Translations under genes and position numbers: made by a program
Shown here: positions 60,801-64,000 of the stretch, piece by piece
Position numbering within the stretch: position 1 is the first letter of the stretch
Layout of the letters: each line of letters opens with the position of its first letter
The notes under the pieces: generated by a model
Told to the model about the DNA's origin: nothing
Seen by the model: the letters and a program-made list of their open reading frames with translations, nothing else
Database searches by the model: none
Source of the DNA: Mesostigma viride
Taxonomy: Eukaryota; Streptophyta; Mesostigmatophyceae; Mesostigmatales; Mesostigmataceae
Length of the DNA stretch: 64,000 nt
Reading direction: 5' to 3'
Assembly (NCBI GenBank): GCA_009746045.1
Contig: RPFO01000164.1
Location: 3,377,874-3,441,873 of the forward strand

Positions 60801-61351
60801 AGGAGAGCAACAGTCACCCCCAGTACGGTAGTTTCTACGATAGAACGACGTGTGATCGATCAACTACCATCGGTCTACTGCGCACCGTCGGAACGGAAAC
60901 ACAAAGGTTATTATTACAAAGTGTTGCAAACATGGAGAGCTAATACTGGCTTTCGTTGGAATTCAAGTATCGCCACATCTAACCATGCACTCGCTCTTAC
61001 ACCACCATCCGTCTCGGCCATGAATGCTTGCTATGTGGACGCATATTTTGCAGGATCAAAGCCGGCTCTCTTTTCCCTACCATCACGAAAGCGGTGACGT
61101 GCCTGATCAACGAGGGCGGGCTGCTTCCAAACCCAAACGGAAGGCACTCCGCTCGACTCAGGAAGGTGTCGGCAGCTGAGCGCAAGCGTGCGCAGAGCCT
61201 GCCTGACAACTTCATGTTCTACCAGACCACGATAACCGCCCGGTATCAGATGATCGCCAACATGGTGCCCCCTCTGCTTGCCTGGGAGCTGGGCGCGTCC
61301 GTAATGGAGGCGTACTTTGGCAAATGCACCAGGCCCCCGTTGTTGAAATAG
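45866..61351 (+). CDS. BAH-domain cytosine-5 DNA methyltransferase
   Basis: Exons: 45866-46253, 47566-47658, 48134-48223, 48919-49011, 49401-49475, 50297-50371, 52135-52435, 54167-54368, 54971-55107, 56257-56434, 56735-56827, 57815-57947, 58483-58581, 58915-59246, 60258-60514, 61054-61351. All are GT..AG and in phase, 947 aa. N-terminal 240 residues: disordered, with PAKRRRSKH as a likely nuclear signal. BAH domain about 270-470: LQVGDNVVIENDSK, YMDTWRGQIVKIYD, LTIRWWWRFEEICDF, EDNFWYHLTYDGTF. Catalytic motifs: I ALDCFCGCGGMSIGL, IV FSPPCQNLSMANHQ (catalytic Cys), VI TLEEVPGF, VIII NYGVPQSRARC, IX RKVSAAERKRAQSLPDNF, X YQMIANMVPPLLAWELG. It transfers a methyl group from S-adenosylmethionine to C5 of cytosine in nuclear DNA. 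BAH plus methyltransferase resembles the CMT/DNMT1 group, but no chromodomain is seen between motifs I and IV. The start (ATG 45866) is the least certain part; earlier exons are possible. Confidence 0.85.
46295..46547. repeat. GGGC tetranucleotide array in methyltransferase intron 1
   Basis: Nearly pure GGGC/CGGG repeat with occasional CGGC slips, about 250 bp, strongly G-skewed on the plus strand and able to form G-quadruplexes. Confidence 0.9.
47330..50400 (+). repeat. five tandem exon-intron duplication units in the methyltransferase gene
   Basis: Five units of about 0.4-0.8 kb each hold, in order, a CA/TG-alternating or TGGCTGGCT tract, a GCGGCGGTTGGTGGGGATGG-like stretch, a polypyrimidine acceptor, and an exon of 75-93 nt in phase 1 at both ends. 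Exon peptides share a Ser/Thr/Pro-rich pattern: DPTASPTTTPTTDDSPQ, NSSPTTAPVTEESSPPRTPV, NASPMTPEYTLPGSPGW, STPESSTPPSPVSRR. After each exon the sequence GGTA(C/T)GGCAAGCATTCC recurs. Confidence 0.75.
49156..49247 (+). mobile_element. diverged fragment of the SINE-like family
   Basis: TATCAAGGAGACAAACAGC, then CCAGAAATCTGGAGAATGCG and GACCATGGTAGCTTGAGCCT, match the minus-strand reading of 5626-5839 with many substitutions. It lies in an intron of the methyltransferase gene. Confidence 0.6.
50605..51352. repeat. 35-bp satellite array, about 21 copies
   Basis: The unit GCCCTATCCTAGCGTATCAT plus AGGGCCTCAACGCGT is repeated head to tail with few variants (T/C in AGGGTCTC, GTTTCAT for GTATCAT, TATCGTAGCAT). 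Each unit contains CCCTAT and ATAGGG in inverted orientation, so it can form a small stem-loop. It is located in the intron between 50371 and 52135. There are no unique spacers. Confidence 0.95.
52606..53627. repeat. (ACTC)n microsatellite, about 255 units
   Basis: About 1,020 bp of TCAC repeat with no visible interruption, inside the intron 52436-54166. The frames it opens are artefacts. Confidence 0.97.
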
Positions 61352-61510
61352 AGCTCTCCCGGTGGCAGCTGAAAGCCAGGGGAGCCAGTCGTTAACACAA
61401 CAGTAGCGCTGCGAGGGATCGGAGGTACAGCAGAGCTGGCTAGCTGTATAGCTGCGTGTCAGCTGATGTCAGTGTGTTTGCTTGTGTTTGCTTGTGTTTC
61501 GGCCTGTGTT

Positions 61511-61750
61511 TGTTTGCCTGTGTCTCGGTGTAGTGTGTGCGTGTGTTTGAGCGTGGTGGCATGTGGATGCTTGCGTGTCAGACGTGTGCTTCGTTCGTTG
61601 TTGCGTAATTAGCTGATTTAAACTTGTCTGTCGGTGACCACTAGTACGCTAATTACGTGACAACGAACAAAGCTCATGTCTTACATGCAAGCAACCACAT
61701 GCCACCACGCTCAAGCACACGCACACACTACACGGAGACACAGGCAAACA
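61511..61750. repeat. inverted repeat with 103-bp arms downstream of the methyltransferase
   Basis: The left arm 61511-61613 (from TGTTTGCCTGTGTCTCGG to GCGTAATTAGC) and right arm 61648-61750 (from GCTAATTACGTGACAACG to GGAGACACAGGCAAACA) are reverse complements with modest divergence and a ~34-nt loop. It could be a small foldback/MITE. It starts 160 bp after the stop codon, so it may be transcribed in the 3' UTR. Confidence 0.85.
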
Positions 61751-63100
61751 TGCAGGCTAGAAGAACTCACACCTTAGGACGTATGTCTCGCAGGTCACGG
61801 TGTTGTTTTATGGCCTAGTACCTTGGTGTGAGATGCGTATCTACGTATGGTTTGACGGCATCACTATGTTTGACCGTCGTCTATGTCTTTAAAGTCGTTG
61901 TACGTCCTGAGCTCAGCCCCGCATCACTTTATATACTTGCGGCGCCACTAGTTAAGCGGAAAGAAGGAACGATTAAGTTCTAGAGTACCTTCTAGTACGG
62001 CACCACCTGATCCTTACTGACATAAGCTTCTAGCCCCGTGGTTGTTACATGCATCGGACATGAGATCATGTTTTGTGTGGTGACTATATATATCTAGGCT
62101 TCTAGCTTTCTCCATCAAGGATTGCATGTGCAAGTTGCCTTACACCTAGGCCAGATGGCGGCGTGCATTTACCATGTTCCCAACGTGGTGCAGCCTGGGC
62201 GTCCAGTCATGGCTACCTAACTCGTGACAAAAGTAATACTAATATGATATTTTCTAATACAATCTCATTATATCCTATACTACTGTATCTAACCAGACAA
62301 TATAAGGTTAACTGGAAAAATTAGTACAGTACCTAGGTTCTTTTCCTGTCCGTCCGAGATTTCATGCTGAGTGCATGCATGGCGCCGGCTTTCCAACGGG
62401 GCCGCAGATTAAATTATCAAGGAGACAACCAGCGCAGGCCAGAAATCGGGAGAATCCGGACCATGGTAGCTCGAGCTTATAATTGCATCATCATTAATTC
62501 AATAATATTCGCATGCAAGGCCCTCCAGCGGGCCGGCATGCACTTACATGCTGTTGCATGATGGCCTGTAGTTGTCTGACAGCTACAGACAACTAGTACA
62601 TGCCGTGTATATTCCAGTAACCCGTAACACATGCATGGTCATGCATGCAGTGCCATATGCATGAATATGCATGCAATCAAGCCTTTGCCGAGCCACGAGC
62701 CACGAACCATGCACGAGGTAGCCATCCATGGCTGACGGCGGCGCTCATAACTTTCACGTCTGGGCACCAAATTCGGCTGTGAATATCACTATCGCTTCGT
62801 CTTTCTAAGACGCACATGCTGATATATTTTTTCCAAAACTAAAACGCAATATTAGGACGATCGAGCAAACGCTCGACTACGCAACGCAGCCTGGCGGCTG
62901 CGATCTATTAGCCAAGAAAATTCGCCTGCAGCTTCGGCTGTCATTCCGCGCCCGGCCTGCCAGGCAGCGAGACCACTACTCAAGCGCTATATAGTAGTGC
63001 ACTCGGCTCCTGCGGCCTCGCCGACCCTCGGCATCGCCAGATCCTAATTATAACGCAGTCGCCCAGCAGAACCACGCCCAACTGAACCGCGCTCCCGCCC
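61751..63100. other. intergenic, no gene seen
   Basis: Only a SINE-like fragment (62415-62478) and short palindromic ATGCATGCA-rich stretches near 62630-62675 are visible. Confidence 0.4.
62415..62478 (+). mobile_element. fragment of the SINE-like family
   Basis: TCAAGGAGACAACCAGCGCA through GGTAGCTCGAGC matches the first ~64 bp of the minus-strand reading of 5626-5839. The match stops abruptly at the A-box-like motif. Confidence 0.75.
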
Positions 63101-64000
63101 CCAACCTTTCAAGGTCGACGATCACGACTGGACCGACATGGCTCCGGCCGGCAACTGCCATGCATTTCCTCTTCTTTGGGGACCACGCCTCGCTTTACGG
63201 CCTGGGCCTCCATCTCCATGACATCAACCGCCTCATCCACCCCGACGGCACCAACATGCGCCGCGACTTTCTGTTCGGGCAAGCCCGCGCGCCCCCAACT
63301 CCAGCACACCATTCTCAACTCCCTTCTCATGCACTCTGATGGCGAGATCTGCCGGCTCCATCCATCTCCGCACCCACACTCCGTTCCATCCTTCAAGCCC
63401 TCCAGCAGCACGTGACCCCCCTCGCTGCAGATGTGGCAGCATTCATGGGGGGCACGCTGGCTACTGAGCTCCCTCACCTTTCCACTGCCACCTCCGCCTC
63501 CATTGCCGAGATCAAGGCTTAGCCGTCCTCGACATCGACAAGCGCATCCATGCGACAACGCCATCGCCATTGAGTGCCTGTGCACAAGACACCGCAGGCC
63601 TCACCGCCCAGGCGCGGTGAAGGACATCGCTGCCCAGCCGGTGATCTGCTGGCCCGGCCAGCGATGCTCCTTCCACCCAGACCTGGGCGGACTAGCTTAA
63701 GCACCACACCACCTCCACCACCTCCACCATCGCGGCACATGCAGCTCAAGCAACAAGTACTCGACCTTCGTGAGGAGGCCGACATCACCCAGCGCAGCCA
63801 CAATGTCATAGTCAAGCACTTCGACCAGCCGGTAGATAAGACCTCGGAGAGGCTTCGATCATGGCGTTAATTTAGGCGCGACATTTTTGCCCTCATGATG
63901 CAACTCACTGGTGAGCTGCGGATGTCGGCTGTCCGCCTTCCCCGCACGCGGGGTAAGGCTGGCCCGGCCCTCACGGCGGATAAGCTGTCGTTCCTTAAAT
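63100..64000 (+). pseudogene. decayed LINE ORF1, continues past the window
   Basis: Plus-strand pieces in several frames: FFGDHASLYGLGLHLHDINR, VTPLAADVAAFMGGTLATEL, NVIVKHFDQPVDK, then LMMQLTGELRMSAVRLPRTR. NVIVKHF and the following spacing match NMVIKHFQKGE and AIRLPGPLG in the ORF1 at 31130-32042. Multiple frameshifts and stops. The rest lies beyond 64000. Confidence 0.55.

Overview
The window looks like nuclear DNA of a green-lineage eukaryote, most likely an intron-rich and repeat-rich alga. Coding exons are separated by introns of 0.1 to 3 kb with GT..AG ends. The mobile elements are APE-endonuclease LINEs, a Penelope-type reverse transcriptase, SINE-like retroposons and DNA transposons. 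The best-preserved gene is a BAH plus cytosine-5 DNA methyltransferase. I cannot name the species. No rRNA, no tRNA gene and no CRISPR array is visible.

Layout. 1-1049 (+): 3' part of a Penelope-type reverse transcriptase. 1392-1606 and 5626-5839: two copies of a ~214-bp SINE-like retroposon. ~1640-4390: LINE 3' ends, one of them split by a 1.7-kb hAT-like element (1956-3655). 6750-15458 (-): pseudokinase gene 1, with a long charged tail and ARM-like repeats. 17745-~32045 (-): one LINE, cut inside its RT by a single 9.64-kb terminal-inverted-repeat element (18708-28351) packed with tandem repeats. ~32050-32985 (+): a LINE ORF1 fragment split by a SINE. 33573-~35690 (-): a third LINE. 35699-43217 (-): pseudokinase gene 2, a paralogue of gene 1 with the same first-five-exon structure but without the long C-terminal part. 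45866-61351 (+): the DNA methyltransferase gene. 61511-61750: a 103-bp-arm inverted repeat. ~63100-64000 (+): a decayed LINE ORF1.

The two host-gene types are described from splice-consistent exon chains that I joined by eye. The methyltransferase chain of 16 exons gives an open frame of 947 codons with every junction in phase. The pseudokinase pair shares exon lengths of 42, 212, 264 and 75 nt exactly; exon 2 differs by one codon (216 and 213 nt). The pair probably arose by segmental duplication, with the LINE/transposon cluster later filling the space between the copies.

The most unusual parts are three. First, the 9.64-kb element is defined at base resolution by the LINE it interrupts. 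Second, the methyltransferase N-terminus is built from five tandemly duplicated phase-1 exons, with three large simple-repeat arrays in its introns. Third, a near-palindromic inverted repeat lies 160 bp past the methyltransferase stop codon.
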